Source of the DNA: Anastatus disparis
Taxonomy: Eukaryota; Arthropoda; Insecta; Hymenoptera; Eupelmidae
Assembly: GCA_017163975.1 (NCBI GenBank)
Contig: JAFFSR010000087.1
Coordinates: forward strand, 310,001-374,000
DNA: 64,000 nt
Direction: 5' to 3'
Below are positions 55,791-64,000 of this stretch, one piece after another (position 1 is the first letter of the stretch; each line of letters opens with the position of its first letter). Position numbers and translations under genes: made by a program. The notes under the pieces were generated by a model. The model made no database searches and had not been told where the DNA came from. It worked only from the letters and a program-made list of their open reading frames with translations.

Positions 55791-56515
55791 AAAAAATTAG
55801 GTGACAAATCACCTGATTACTCAGGTGACCCGGCTGACAAATCTCACGTGAGATTCTCAATGTAACTATTCAAATTCTCATGTAACTATATTTCTGAAAA
55901 CTCTAAGTCAGATAATTACTAAAAATTTCTAAGTTCCTATTATCAAAAATACATGAAATTTAAACATGAGATCTTACATGAGATCTCACGTGAGATTTAG
56001 CAGAAAGGTATTAGTTTTTAATGAACTAAATTATTGTAAAATGTCTAGAAACAAAAAAAAATATATATTAAATTAAAGGATTTTTCTTTGATAGTTGGAA
56101 TTTAAAATTTTTTAGTAACTATCAGACTTAGAATTTTCACGAATATAGTTACATGAGAATTTGACATGAAATCTCACGTGAGACTTTTCAGTAGGGCGAT
56201 TTATCATGCCAAAACATCATATAACGATATTTTTGGTTCTTACACGTTCCAAACAATGTTTAGTCAATTCAAAACATTTTTTTAAATTTTTGAAATTGGA
56301 AAATTTTTTGTAATTTAGTCAAAATTTTTTTTAAGACCAAACTATCTAAAAAATTTTCTAAGTTCAAAATTCTCAAAAATTTTCAAAAATTGTTTCGAAT
56401 TTACTTAGCATGGATTGAAACGTGTAAAAACCAAAAAAATCGTTACATGATGTTTTGGCATGATAAATCACCTGATAAATCAGCTGATTTATCACCTGAT
56501 TTCTTTTAACAGGGA
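55791..56515. mobile_element. MITE with TCCCTGKTRAAA termini, carrying a nested MITE
   Basis: The left TCCCTGGTGAAAAAAATTAG and the minus-strand right TCCCTGTTAAAAGAAATCAG are inverted ends, with sub-terminal AGGTGA/TCACCT palindromes. Further inside, ATCATGCCAAAACATCATAT pairs with ATGATGTTTTGGCATGAT. It interrupts the right arm of giant repeat 2; the left arm keeps the uninterrupted site (ATATATGATTTTG, about 48153-48168). TA-rich flanks prevent a firm call of the target duplication. Confidence 0.75.
55829..56196. mobile_element. Nested MITE with CCCTACTGAAAA-type termini
   Basis: The left CCCGGCTGACAAATCTCACG and the minus-strand right CCCTACTGAAAAGTCTCACG are inverted, with arms of over 90 bp (ATTCTCATGTAACTATATT, AGTCAGATAATTACTAAAAA). 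It uses the same terminus and TCTCACGTGAGA palindrome as the arrays at 7403-7675 and 10309-10652, linking those to a mobile family. The core is AT-rich with ATGAGATCTTACATGAGATC. Confidence 0.75.
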
Positions 56516-56659
56516 TATTACTCATACTCTTTTTTTTATACTTTAAGTTAGGTTATTTCATAAACATTATATCATAAATTTTTATGAAACTCATTAGAAA
56601 GTCATTATTTATTTTAATTAGCATAATAAAGATATATGCGTTTTTCAACTCATTTTCTT

Positions 56660-57060
56660 AATTTAAATAAATAAAGTTTTATTGCACGCATTCATGAGGA
56701 CATACATGATACATTTAGGAACAAATGCAGACAAGATTTGAGACGAGTATAAAATTATCAGCGTGACACACGTAATATACGTGTGTTCATATGTGTTAAC
56801 CAAGGTGTATATACGTGCACACCAAGCTATTCTTATACATGTATATCTCGATCGCCTATACTCGTATAGCGAGGCACGTAAGCGCGGGTAAATAGCGTGG
56901 CATGCTAGTATACCAAGCTCTTCATACCGTGGTGTATATTTAGCGTGGTTAATATGCAAGTATACTGAGCTATTTTTATACACGTATACCTCGTTGCTTA
57001 TGTTCGTATAGTGAGGCATATATACACGGGTAAATAGCGCGGCATGCTAGTATACCGAGC
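56660..57060. repeat. Outer arm sequence of giant repeat 2
   Basis: The inverse of about 47590-47985, containing TATACTCGTATAGCGAGGCA and GCGGGTAAATAGCGTGGCAT twice each. The ORF 56663-57019 on the minus strand reflects this repeat; no family is recognised. Confidence 0.65.
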
Positions 57061-57182
57061 TGTTAATAACTTTGTTTTTTAGAATTATTTATTAATTATC
57101 AAATTATGAAAACTATTTATTTTAATACTTTTTTTTTACACATTTTTGAATTTCCCTCTCTGATTCTGCCACTTTCGGCATC

Positions 57183-57765
57183 GCTGCCGTGGTGTATATT
57201 TAGCGTCGTTAATGTGCTAGTTTACTTAGCTGTTTATACCGTGGTGTATATTTAGCATGGTCAATATGCTAGTATACCGAGCTGTTTATACCGCGGTGTA
57301 TATTTAGCGTGGTTAATATACTAGTATACCGAGCTGTTTATACCGCAGTGTATATTTAGCGTTGTTGATATGCTAGTATACCGAGCTGTTTATATCGCGG
57401 TGTATATTTAGCGTGGTTGATATGCTAGTATACCGAGCTGTTTATACCGCGGTGTATATTTAGCGTGGTTGATATGCTAGTATACCGAGCTGTTTATACA
57501 GCGGTGTATATTTAGCGTGGTTGATATGCTATTATACCGAGCTGTTCATACCGCGGTGTATATTTAGCGTGGTTGATATGCTAGTATACCGAGCTGTTTA
57601 TACAGCGGTGTATATTTAGCGTGGTTGATATGCTATTATACCGAGCTGTTTATACCGCGGTGTATATTTAGCGTGGTTGATATGCTAGTATACCGAGCTG
57701 TTTATACAGCGGTGTATATTTAGCGTGGTTGATATGCTATTATACCGAACTGTTTATACCGCGGT
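57183..57765. repeat. 52-bp satellite array with dimeric higher-order structure
   Basis: Eleven copies of a 52-bp unit containing GCGGTGTATATTTAGCGTGG and GTATACCGAGCTGTTTATAC. From about 57453 the units alternate between two types (CTAGTATACC with ACAGCGG, and CTATTATACC with ACCGCGG), giving a 104-bp dimer repeated about three times. Inverted copies of the unit occur at 47515-47730. No ORF. Confidence 0.85.
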
Positions 57766-57831
57766 GAGTATGCGCATGTAAATAGCTTGGTTATTTATGC
57801 GTGTATGTGTACTAAGATTACCATGTTGAAA

Positions 57832-59572
57832 ATAATGACGTCTTTCCAGTACGTCTTTGAAAGATGTCTTTAAAAGACGTCTTTGAAGACGTCTTTGGTC
57901 GTGTCTTAGATTGGAACCAAAAAAGACGTCATTTTTCCAATGTTTAGAAAAGTTATTTAACAAATGACGTCTTTTTATTATTTCAAAGACGTATTTCTTT
58001 TAATAAAAACTACGCCTTTTCTTACGAATTTTTATTTAAAAAATACATCTTTGAAGTTATAAAAAGACGTTATTTGTTAAATAGCTTTTCTAAACATTGG
58101 AAAAATGACGTCTTTTTTGTTCCACTTTAAGACACAACCAAAGACGTCTTTCAAAGACGTCATTTTCTCCAAATTTAGGAAAAAAAACGTCATTTTTCAT
58201 GAATTATGTCATTGAAAAATAACTTTACATGATAATCATTTTCCATAAAGGAAAAAACAAAAACGAGGTAAACCTCGTAGTTTTAACTCTTCGAAAAATG
58301 AAGAGCATTTGCGATTAAGCTGAGATCATTCTGGCCTTATATATTTGCATCTTCGAAATTCGCATCAAGGATCAGAAAACTTGAAAATCGACTCCTAGTG
58401 ACTTACAGTCGAATTGGTGGTGGATTGCGTCAGTTTAATTTTAACTCAACAGGTGGCAATCTTCAAGTTTTGCGATCCCTTGTACAAATTTCAAAGACGC
58501 AGATATATAAGGCCAGAACGCTCTCAGTTCAATCGCAAATGCTCTTTGTTTTTCGAAGAGTTGAAACTACGAGGTTAACCTCGTTTTTGTTTTTTCATTT
58601 AAATGGAAGTTGATTATCTTGTAAAGTCATTTTTCAATGACCAAATTCATGAAAAATGACGTTTTTTACCCTAAATTTGGAGAAAACGATGTCTTTGAAA
58701 GACTTCTGTGAAGACATCTTTGGTTGTGTCTTAAGGGGAATCCTCATACCGACATAGAGTTCTACCTTATCTACATTTAAATTATGAGTTTTAATAAAAA
58801 TTTAACTATTCATGACTGAAATTCGTGGGAAAGGCACATTCTTAACTTGCCAAAGAATTTAATGCAACGTTAAAAGACAATATAAAGGTAAAAAATAAAG
58901 GCGAAAACTGCTTAATACGATTAACTTTTCAATGTAGTTACGAATAATCGTAGTATGCAGTTTTTGTCTTCATTTTCACTTTTATTTTGTCTTTTAACGT
59001 TGCAATAAATTCTTTAGAATATTAAGAATGTGCCTCTTCTTTGAATTTTAGTCAAAAATAGTTAAATTTTTATTAATATGCATAATTCAAATGTAGATAA
59101 GTTAGATCTCCGTGCCGGTATGAGGACACCTCTTAAGGGATGACGATTATTCATAACTACATTGAAAAGTTAATCGTATTAAGCAGTTTTCGCCTTTATT
59201 TTTTACCTTTATATTGTCTTTTAACGTTGCAATAAATTCTTTGGCATGTTAAGAATGTGCCTCTTCTACGAATTTCAGTTGTGAATAGTTAAATTTTTAT
59301 TAAAATTTATAATTTAAATGTAGATAAGGTAAAACTCTATGTCGGTATGAGGATTCCCCTTAAATTGGAACAAAAAAGACGTCATTTTTCCAATGTTCAG
59401 GAAAGCTCTATTTAACAAATAACGTCTTTTTATAATTTCAAAGACGTATTTTATAAATAAAAATTCGTAAGAAAAGACGTCATTTTTATTTGAAAAAAAG
59501 GTCTTTGAAATAGTAAAAAGACGTCATTTGTTAAATAACTTTTCTAAACATTGGAAAAATGACGTCTTAGCT
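57832..59572. mobile_element. Foldback element rich in AAGACGTCTT palindromes
   Basis: 57832-58170 and 58640-59572 contain many AAAGACGTCTTT, AAGACGTCATTTTTCCAATG and ATTTAACAAATGACGTC phrases in both orientations. An inner hairpin pairs 58195-58330 (AAAACGAGGTAAACCTCGTA, CTTCGAAAAATGAAGAGCA) with its inverse at 58500-58640 around a loop near 58420. A tandem MITE insertion at 58731-59363 splits the right part. The 71-codon ORF in the loop has no recognisable motif. Confidence 0.7.
58731..59363. mobile_element. One and a half copies of a TTAA-flanked MITE
   Basis: TTAA at 58731, 59133 and 59360. The first 406 bp form a full palindrome with TTAAGGGGAATCCTCATACC and, on the minus strand, TTAAGAGGTGTCCTCATACC ends. 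59137-59363 is a second, partial copy that ends in the same terminus and shares the middle TTAA. Unoccupied equivalents of the site survive in the host foldback (GTGTCTTAGATTGG near 57901; CACTTTAAGACACAACC near 58124). No ORF. Confidence 0.8.
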
Positions 59573-59578
59573 AGAGAG

Positions 59579-59737
59579 ACGCAAAAATTAGATGAATATT
59601 ATAAACATAAAATGGACGAATTAAGGAACGGTTATGAAAGTAACATTGGAATTTTAAGGAGGTTGTCAAGTACTGGTCGGAGACAAAAGTTTTATTCCTC
59701 GAAGTATCAAAAAAGCGTCTGCGCGCATGCGCTATAG
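59579..59737 (+). other. Short coding-like fragment
   Basis: About 53 codons of charged, helix-like sequence (QKLDEYYKHKMDELRNGY, then GILRRLSSTGRRQKFYSSKY) begin where the ACGTC-rich repeat stops and end at TAG. It has the look of a coiled coil but no recognised family. It could be an exon fragment or chance. Confidence 0.2.
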
Positions 59738-60174
59738 TTTCAACTTTTGATTCCGACTGTGCTCACACACGTGGCGCGGTATATATGTACATGCACACAC
59801 TAGTCGTAGTTACCCCAATACTACTTTCTGACTGTTTCACGTGCTTAGATTCATACATTTCCTATAGACATTTTCTATTTGTATATATGTTTGAGTTGTA
59901 ATTTCTCGAAAACGGTACCGCTAGTATTTTTTAATTTGTGATCAATATGTTCTTTATGAAATTCTAAATTACATATTAGTTTTTCGTTTAAATCTGACAC
60001 AGAACAAATTCAGAATCATTGAAAACGTCCCTTTTACAGCACGTCAATATAGGGATTACGTATTAAAAGTTGAAACTTTAGAAGTTTGTATCTCAAAAAC
60101 AGTACCGCTAAAGCTTCTAAAAATTTAATGGCAAGTGCGTAATGTTATTATAAACATGTGATCGGAATTTCTGA
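59738..60174. repeat. Spacer containing a two-copy tandem repeat of about 190 bp
   Basis: TTCTCGAAAACGGTACCGCTA (near 59904) and TATCTCAAAAACAGTACCGC (near 60091) begin two diverged copies that both end in TCTGACACA (about 59993 and 60169). No gene is seen. Confidence 0.5.
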
Positions 60175-61245
60175 CACAACTCGATTTACTTGATAACCCC
60201 CTTAAAGAAGCGTATAGAAGCATTGGAGGTTAACGGTAACCAACAGAACGCGAAAGCATCAGCGTACGTAGGTAGTAATACTCGTGATAGAAATCAAGAT
60301 AAAGATATTAGATTAGAGTATCAACAGTTAGTGCACGGTAATTTTTTGCAAAACCAGCAAATAAATTTCGCATTTTGGAAGCATGACCCAGAAACGTGGT
60401 TTGAGTTATTCGAAAAGCAGTTGACGCTGCAAAACGTGAGCGACGATAGTATAGGCTTCATGCTATTAATCGGCAATCTAGATAGAGACGTAATTCGAGA
60501 AACAACGAATTTAGTTAAACCTTTGAAACAAGGACAGAGATATAACGGCATGAAGGAGTACTTGCTCAGTAAATACGGGCAATCGCAAGAAGATCGTTTT
60601 AACGGACTATTTAGGAAATGTCACGTGCCAGGAGAGAAACCGTCCGACTTCTTAAGAGAAATGCTAGACATAGCAGGCAGTAATATCAAACAAGAAGTAA
60701 TTTTGAAAGCCTGGAAGTTTAATTTACCACCAAAAATTAAAAAAATCCTCGCGGGCAAGATTAATTTAATTAATGAAGCAGCCGTCGTGAAACATGCTGA
60801 CAAAATTTATAAAAACGAATGTGAAGAAGAGGCCGGTAAAGTAGGTAACGTAGGTGCAGTAGATCACGATACAGCTTATGTAGATAAAATAGATATTGAC
60901 GCACACATAGAAGCTATTGTAGGTAAAACAATCGATAAGGTAGAAGTAAGATCAAGATTTGATAGAAATAGATTAGATAATAAACGCAGGGCAGATAGCA
61001 AGGGAAACCGTAATAGAGTTATTTGCGAATTTCATAAGAAATATGGAAAAAGAGCATACAAGTGTACCAAACCGTGTGATTGGATACAGTATGGGCAGAG
61101 ACATAGGTCAGTCTCCCCCATGAATAAAACGAATAATTATAGGCAGAAATCGCCTGCTAGAAATTTAGTTAGCAGTAATAGCACGAGAGGAAATGCACAG
61201 CAACTGGTGAATGGGAAACGTTTAAACTTCCGTACCGACGGGTAG
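60175..61245 (+). pseudogene. Ty3/Gypsy gag, N-terminally truncated (CsRn1-like)
   Basis: Open for about 357 codons to TAG at 61243, but the frame has no ATG at the start and is closed upstream by TGA at 60172. A capsid-like region (FAFWKHDPETWFELFEKQL, GNLDRDVIRETTNLV, YLLSKYGQSQEDRFNGLF, KPSDFLREMLDIAG) is followed by a basic linker. Near the end is a CEFHKKYGKRAYKCTKPCDW motif, the single C/H/C/C knuckle characteristic of CsRn1-clade Gypsy gag. Gag packages the element RNA in cytoplasmic particles. The pol frame overlaps its end and lies one base back, as in elements using a -1 shift. The 5' LTR and primer-binding site were not found. Confidence 0.75.
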
Positions 61246-61799
61246 AGGAGGTAACCTCGTCGGATATGGAAAGTATACGCCTCCATATTAAAGATAAATT
61301 GAATAATGAAGTATTTTTAATTGATACGGGTGCGGAGGTTTCAATAATACCTAAAAAGAGAGATAGCAAAAAGAAATCAACGTCGATTAAACTCTACGCA
61401 GCAAATAATACAAAAATAGCTACGTATGGCGTTGCATATAGGGAACTAGATCTCGGGTTTTCTAATAGAATAAAATGGACGTTTATTATAGCAGACGTCC
61501 CATATGCTATTCTAGGCGGCGACATCATCAAGCATTACCATTTGCTCCCAGATTTAACAAAACGGGAGTTGGTAGATGCAAAGACCGGTGAGTCGGTCGC
61601 AGGCACCATGAAAAAAGTCTCGTACGTTCAGGTGTCAATAATTAACCCAGAGACAAATTACGCCGAATTAATTAGGCAGTTTCCGTCGGTAGTAGGCCTA
61701 GAAAAGCCGAAAACCATTAAGAATAAGGACGTATTTCATCATATTAAAAAAAAAGGGCCACCAGTAGCTCAGAAGCCAAGACGTCTGGCACCTGACTAG
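61206..61799 (+). pseudogene. Ty3/Gypsy aspartic protease and start of pol
   Basis: Frame -1 relative to gag, open from before the gag stop (at least 61203) to a TAG at 61797. The protease active site is FLIDTGAEVSIIP near residue 18 from the ATG at 61266, with the flap-side partner YAILGGDII near 61505-61530. A connecting segment runs to RRLAPD, where the stop replaces a residue at the entrance to RT. The protease would cleave the gag and pol polyproteins. Intact up to the stop. Confidence 0.75.
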
Positions 61800-62346
61800 C
61801 TGCAGGCAGCTAAGAAGGAGTTTGAGAAATGGTGTAAGGAAGGGATTTGCAAACCCTCCAAGAGCCCTTGGGCCACGCCAATACACATGGTCCTAAAGAA
61901 AAACAAAGAGTGGAGGATTTGCGGCGATTACAGAAAATTAAATGCCGTCACAGTGCCGGACAAATACCCGATTCCGAATCTCCATGATTTTGCGTCCAAT
62001 TAAGAGAAAAAGACCATCTTTTCCGCACTAGATTCAGAAAAAGCATTTTTACAGATTTCTATTTATCTGGAAGATATACCAAAGACAGCAGTAGTAACTC
62101 CATTCGGGCTTTATGAATTTTTGGTAATGACGTTCAGATTTAGGAACGCAGCCTAAACGCTCCAGCGTTACATTGACCAGGTGGTAGGCGACCTGGATTT
62201 TGTATTCGCCTTTGTAGATGATATTTTGGTTGTATCTTCATCAGAAGAGGAGTACCAAAATCATCTGAAGATCGTCTTAGAGAGGTTGGAAAAGTTCCAC
62301 CTAAAGCTGAACATTGATAAATGTCAGTTTGTCAATAAGGGCCTTT
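61800..62346 (+). pseudogene. Ty3/Gypsy reverse transcriptase, with stops and a deletion
   Basis: This continues in the protease frame: ICKPSKSPWATPIHMVLKKN, WRICGDYRKLNAVTVPDKYP, FSALDSEKAFLQI (motif with first catalytic Asp) and VVTPFGLYEFLVM. The active site is FAFVDDILVVS near 62205-62235. In-frame stops occur at about 62001, 62154 and 62346. After CQFVNK the expected connection domain is shortened by roughly 30 codons, and the frame changes before FKKPKTKDKMRRFLG. The gene cannot make a working enzyme. Confidence 0.8.
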
Positions 62347-62907
62347 AAAAAACCCAAAACGAAAGATAAGATGAGACGTTTCTTGGGCATGGTAAACTTT
62401 TATAGAAAAAGCTTGCCAAAAGCTGCAGAGGTACAAAAGTCACTCGTTGCAATGATAAAAGATATAAGAAAGAAGGACAAACGACCAGTAGAATAGACAG
62501 AAGAAGCAGAGAAGGCGTTTAATACAGTAAAAGAAGAATTAGCTAATGTTGCGTATCTTGCGTTTCCAGCAAAAGATGCTGAAGTAAGGTTAGTGTCAGA
62601 TGCGTCAAATTTCGCGATGGGCGCGTCATTAGAACAAAAAGTAGATAATGTATGGAAACCCTCAGCGTTTTTCTCGAAAAAGTTCACCCCTACACAATCG
62701 AGATATTCGACGTATGACCGCGAGTTAATGGCTATATACGAAGCGATAAAATATTTTAATCACTACCTAGAAGGAATAGAGATAAAAATTCATACGGATC
62801 ATAAGCCACTAATATATGCACTGGAACAAAACCTTGAGAGTTGTCCAGCCTTAAGAGCCCGTAAGCTTGCATATATTGCGGAATTCAATGTTAAGATATG
62901 TTATTAG
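62347..62907 (+). pseudogene. Ty3/Gypsy RNase H region
   Basis: In the next frame: FLGMVNFYRKSLPKAAEV, then a TAG at 62494-62496 in place of the usual Trp, EKAFNTVKEEL, and LVSDASNFAMGASL with the RNase H Asp. It continues YSTYDRELMAIYEAIKYF with the catalytic Glu, IKIHTDHKPLIYAL with the next Asp, and a TAG at 62905. RNase H removes the RNA strand during reverse transcription. Two nonsense codons. Confidence 0.8.
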
Positions 62908-64000
62908 CCCGGGGAGAGCAACGTGGTAGCAGATACGTTATCAAGAATTGACGACTCTAGATTCCCCACGACCTTTTCTCTTGTGGAAATAGCTAAAAAA
63001 CAGAGAGAAGATCAGCAGCTACAACAGATCATAAACGATCCGCAGCATCAGCTGAAGTTGATTATACTGCAATACGGCGCAGAGAATACGCCCTTCTATT
63101 ACAAAATCGCTCAAGATGTACTCAGGCCATATGTTCCAGAGGTGCTGAGAACAGTCATTTTCGAGCTCTTCCACAATAAGGTGCACCCATCTGCTCGATC
63201 AACGAGTAAGATGATCAGAAAAAAGTATGTGCGGCCGAACATGAACAGACAAATAACATCTTGGTGTAAAACGTGTGTTGGATGCCAAAGATCTAAAGTA
63301 ACAAGAGAAAACAAGTTTTTGCCCATGAAATTTAGTGAACCAGATGCGAGGTTCACTCATGTTCATGTCGACTTGGTAGGTCCATTGCCACCTAGCGATG
63401 GTTACAGATATCTAGTAACCATGATAGATAGGTATACTAGGTGGCCGGAGGCGGTGCCTGTCAACGACGCCTGGGCTCCCACTGTCGCACACGCTTTCTA
63501 TGATACGTGGGTGGCACGCTTTGGTGCACCAGTTATAATTACCACCGATCAAGGCAAACAATTTGAGTCTGTCATGTTCACTGAACTTTTACAACTTATA
63601 GGCTGCAAAAGAGTGCGTACTACGGCATATTATCCCACCGCTAATGGTATGGTAGAGAGATGGCACCGTGATCTTAAGGCGGCACTTATGTGTCACATGG
63701 AAGGGCGAGAATGGACCAAAGTCCTTTCTACTGTCTTATTAGGGTTGAGAACGCGAATGAGAAAAGACACGGATACCAGTCCAGCAGAATTTCTATATGG
63801 AACGACTCTAACCATACCTGGTGACATGTGTGATTTCAGGGAAACAGATATAAGAGATAATAACCTGTTTCTGTCTGAATTTAAAGAATATATGAACGAG
63901 GTGAAGCCTGTACCAGTAAGGCATAACCATTCGATGAAGGCATTTGTGTTTAAAGACCTCGAGAAATGCACACATGTGTGGGAGAGAATAAGAGCAGTAA
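62908..64000 (+). CDS. Ty3/Gypsy integrase, open to the window end
   Basis: The frame of the RNase H continues without a stop for about 364 codons to the window edge. It starts with VVADTLSRI and leads to the zinc-binding HHCC domain (HNKV.HPSA.S and CKTCVGCQ near 63150-63300). The catalytic core follows, with VDLVGPLPP (first Asp, near 63370), IITTDQGKQF (second Asp, near 63548) and GMVERWHRDLK (Glu, near 63657). The C-terminal region begins with TSPAEFLYGTTL. The integrase inserts the cDNA. The 3' part, LTR and any further ORF lie outside the window. It is preserved better than the RT. Confidence 0.8.

Larger units (their letters stand above)
47452..57826. repeat. Giant inverted repeat 2 (10.4 kb overall)
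   Basis: The outer block 47452-47519 (CATAGTAATCTTATTACGCA onward) is the inverse of 57760-57826. The inverted match continues through the satellite region, then 47840-48180 against 56515-56880, and 48160-48640 against 55380-55790. It goes on into repeated sequence up to about 48965 on the left; on the right the equivalent segment exists in multiple copies (53842-55600). The arms are interrupted by nested MITEs (48966-49352 and 55791-56515). The middle contains transposon copy B. The arms carry no gene. It may be the terminal repeats of one very large element or an inverted duplication. Confidence 0.75.

Noticed and set aside
56663..57019. 118-codon ORF as a gene
   Set aside because: It lies in the outer arm repeats of giant inverted repeat 2 and its inverted copy is not open.

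Overview
This window looks like heterochromatin-like or intergenic nuclear DNA of an arthropod, most likely an insect. The base composition is very AT-rich with long (TA)n, (GA)n and (TG)n tracts. The protein-coding matches are all to eukaryotic transposable elements: a CR1/L2/Jockey-type LINE, a CsRn1-like Ty3/Gypsy element, Copia, and an unassigned DDE transposase family. I see no convincing single-copy host gene; two short candidate exons (about 1610-1897 and 23130-23321) are the only non-transposon coding suspects. Species identity and classification are inference; no database search was possible.

Layout. 1-7.2 kb: two large foldback (palindromic) elements, each with a TTAA-flanked MITE inserted in one arm, and AT-rich filler between. 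7.2-10.7 kb: a tRNA-like fragment and an element bounded by CCTACTGA termini and 12-bp arrays of alternating AGATCT and CAYRTG palindromes. 10.7-15.8 kb: AT-rich repeats, a GAGACG minisatellite with an inverted partner, and microsatellites. 15.8-18.3 kb: a probable solo LTR and three TTAA MITEs. 19.2-23.0 kb: a LINE on the minus strand whose 982-residue ORF2 is intact. 24.1-25.4 kb: a third foldback with a nested MITE. 26.2-29.2 kb: a 3-kb element packed with GGAAGCTTCC-type palindromes, carrying a tRNA-like insert. 29.9-32.5 kb: a dead Copia copy split by two DNA elements. 32.6-34.2 kb: a probable LTR plus a tRNA-Arg primer-binding site, enclosing four regularly spaced hairpins with covarying stems and an invariant core.

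34.3-46 kb: a dead LINE whose two halves flank a 9-kb insertion. The insertion is a giant inverted repeat with GGCAGACGGTAATAAAT repeats, and in its loop sits a complete transposon (copy A, 38180-41915) with about 550-bp near-identical terminal repeats and a transposase broken by two frameshifts. 46-47 kb: a relic (copy C) of the same transposase family. 47.45-57.83 kb: a second giant inverted repeat (10.4 kb) with 52-bp satellite units near its ends; its middle holds copy B of the transposase family (three nonsense codons). 57.8-59.6 kb: an AAGACGTC-rich foldback with nested MITEs. 60.2-64 kb: a degraded Ty3/Gypsy element running off the window.

The pieces do not form a host pathway. They record layered transposition. 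Because several elements are palindromes, the undisturbed arm often preserves the empty target site of an insertion in the other arm, which gives direct evidence for TTAA target choice. The best candidate for something undescribed is the four-hairpin array at 33518-33849, followed by the transposase family with GGCTGATTCC termini and the two giant inverted repeats.
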